From: CAYFKJ01 sp964528595
GTDB lineage: Bacteria > Pseudomonadota > Alphaproteobacteria > UBA2966
Assembly: GCA_964528595.1 (NCBI GenBank)
Contig: CAZGTM010000025.1
Location: 1-52,250 of the forward strand
DNA: 52,250 nt
Direction of reading: 5' to 3'
In this document: positions 51,347-52,250 of the stretch, one piece after another
Position numbering within the stretch: the stretch's first letter is position 1
How the letters are laid out: every line of letters starts with the position of its first letter
Position numbers and translations under genes: made by a program
Notes under the pieces: model-generated
The model's input: the letters and a program-made list of their open reading frames with translations, nothing else
What the model was told of the DNA's origin: nothing
Databases searched by the model: none

Positions 51347-52036
51347 ATGAAAGCCGCCGTTATCGTTTTCCCCGGTTCCAATCGCGAAGTCGACATGGTC
51401 GACGCGCTCACCCTCAGCATGGGAAGGCGGCCGGATCTGGTCTGGCACCGCGAAACCGCCCTGCCCGGCTATGATCTGATCGTCCTGCCCGGCGGCTTTG
51501 CCTACGGCGATTACCTCCGCGCCGGCGCCATGGCCGCCCGCTCGCCCGTCATGAACGAAGTCATTGACCGGGCCGCCCAAGGCGTCGCTGTTTTCGGCGT
51601 CTGCAACGGTTTTCAAATGCTGACGGAAGCGGGATTGCTGCCCGGCGCCCTGATGCGCAACGCCAGCCTCAAGTTCGTCTGCCGCGACGTCCATCTCAAG
51701 GTCGAGGCCGAGGAAACACCGTTCGTGCGCAGCCTGGATAAGGGCGACGTGATCCGCGTGCCGGTCGCCCACCACGACGGCAATTATTTTGCCGACGACG
51801 ACACGCTCGACCGCCTGGAGGGCGAAGGCCGCGTGGCTTTCCGCTATTGCGACGCCGAAGGCGAACCCGGCGGCAAGGGGAACCCCAACGGCTCGGCCCG
51901 CGACATTGCCGGTATTCTCAACGAACGCGGCAATGTGCTCGGCATGATGCCGCACCCGGAAAACCACGTCGAACCGTTGCACGGCTGCACCGACGGCCGC
52001 GGCCTGTTCGATGGCTTGGTCGAGGCGCTGTCATGA
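51347..52036 (+). CDS. purQ: FGAM synthetase glutaminase subunit PurQ
   Basis: The protein has 229 residues of the class I glutamine amidotransferase fold. The nucleophile Cys lies in GVCNGFQML. The catalytic His-Glu lies in GMMPHPENHVEP. LPGGFAYGDYLRAGA provides the oxyanion strand. It supplies ammonia to PurL. Its stop overlaps the purL start (ATGA). Confidence 0.97.
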   Translation: MKAAVIVFPGSNREVDMVDALTLSMGRRPDLVWHRETALPGYDLIVLPGGFAYGDYLRAGAMAARSPVMNEVIDRAAQGVAVFGVCNGFQMLTEAGLLPGALMRNASLKFVCRDVHLKVEAEETPFVRSLDKGDVIRVPVAHHDGNYFADDDTLDRLEGEGRVAFRYCDAEGEPGGKGNPNGSARDIAGILNERGNVLGMMPHPENHVEPLHGCTDGRGLFDGLVEALS

Positions 52037-52250
52037 GCGCCTTGCTGGACGTCGAAATCACGCCGGACGTCGTCGCCGAGCACGGCCTGACGCCCGAAGA
52101 ATACGGCCGCGTTCTCAAGATCATGGGCCGCGAGCCCAACATCACCGAGCTCGGCATTTTTTCCGTCATGTGGTCGGAGCACTGCTCCTACAAGTCCTCC
52201 AAGAAGTGGCTCAAGACGCTGCCGACCGAGGCGCCGTGGGTGATCTGCGG
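52033..52250 (+). CDS. purL: FGAM synthetase large subunit PurL (partial)
   Basis: The first 72 codons are in the window, and the gene runs off the right edge. LKIMGREPNITELGIFSVMWSEHCSYKSS is written here as MGREPNITELGIFS and MWSEHCSYKSSKKWL; both are the standard PurL N-terminal blocks. The ATP-dependent catalytic site and the rest of the chain lie outside. Confidence 0.96.
   Translation, partial: MSALLDVEITPDVVAEHGLTPEEYGRVLKIMGREPNITELGIFSVMWSEHCSYKSSKKWLKTLPTEAPWVIC

Overview
The window reads as chromosomal DNA of a GC-rich alphaproteobacterium, probably a Rhodospirillales-like respiratory heterotroph. Markers are an F1-ATPase zeta inhibitor (DUF1476 family) beside a purC-purS-purQ-purL run, a sfsA-map-radC block, and catabolic capacity dominated by CoA-thioester, branched-chain-type ABC uptake and carnitine genes. 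I see no IS element, integrase, phage gene or CRISPR array.

Layout. 1-5040: end of a hybrid histidine kinase, an unknown secreted protein, tRNA-Leu(TAA), a CinA/MoaB-domain protein, sfsA, map, radC and a DksA/TraR zinc-finger protein. 5040-14240: accessory catabolism, with a Gfo/Idh/MocA oxidoreductase, SDRs, an orphan biotinyl-domain protein followed by a feruloyl-CoA-synthase-like ligase, an agmatinase-family ureohydrolase, an amidase, a protein carrying the complete halohydrin dehalogenase fingerprint, and a DUF2817 zinc-peptidase-like protein. 14260-22830: a FadB-type fusion enzyme, a complete LivFGMH-LivK transporter and an acyl-CoA dehydrogenase. 22900-25550: an unknown protein built of two tandem copies of one domain, then L-carnitine dehydrogenase with a BKACE-type dehydrocarnitine cleavage enzyme.

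25690-39650 is the most striking part: about 14 kb of co-oriented minus-strand respiratory genes. The downstream half is a textbook periplasmic nitrate reductase set, napF-D-A-G-H-B-C, closed by a strong terminator. The upstream half is a second, non-canonical nap-like set: a short five-heme NapC-type quinol dehydrogenase, a two-heme class I cytochrome c, a 901-residue TAT-exported NapA-like molybdoenzyme, a NapG-like ferredoxin, a NapH-like membrane ferredoxin, another NapG-like ferredoxin, a membrane-anchored secreted protein and one more ferredoxin. It has no NapB or NapD of its own. It starts behind a perfect FNR/Anr palindrome (TTGAT-N4-ATCAA) at 39735-39748. I read it as a second anaerobically induced periplasmic molybdoenzyme respiratory chain whose substrate cannot be assigned from sequence. 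It is the best candidate here for an undescribed system.

39900-52250: an M20 amidohydrolase with diaminopropionate ammonia-lyase, a membrane PAS histidine kinase with a single-domain response regulator, divergent succinate-semialdehyde dehydrogenase and acetolactate-synthase-like genes, purB, the ATPase zeta inhibitor, and the purC-S-Q-L operon behind a hairpin-rich leader. purL runs off the right edge.
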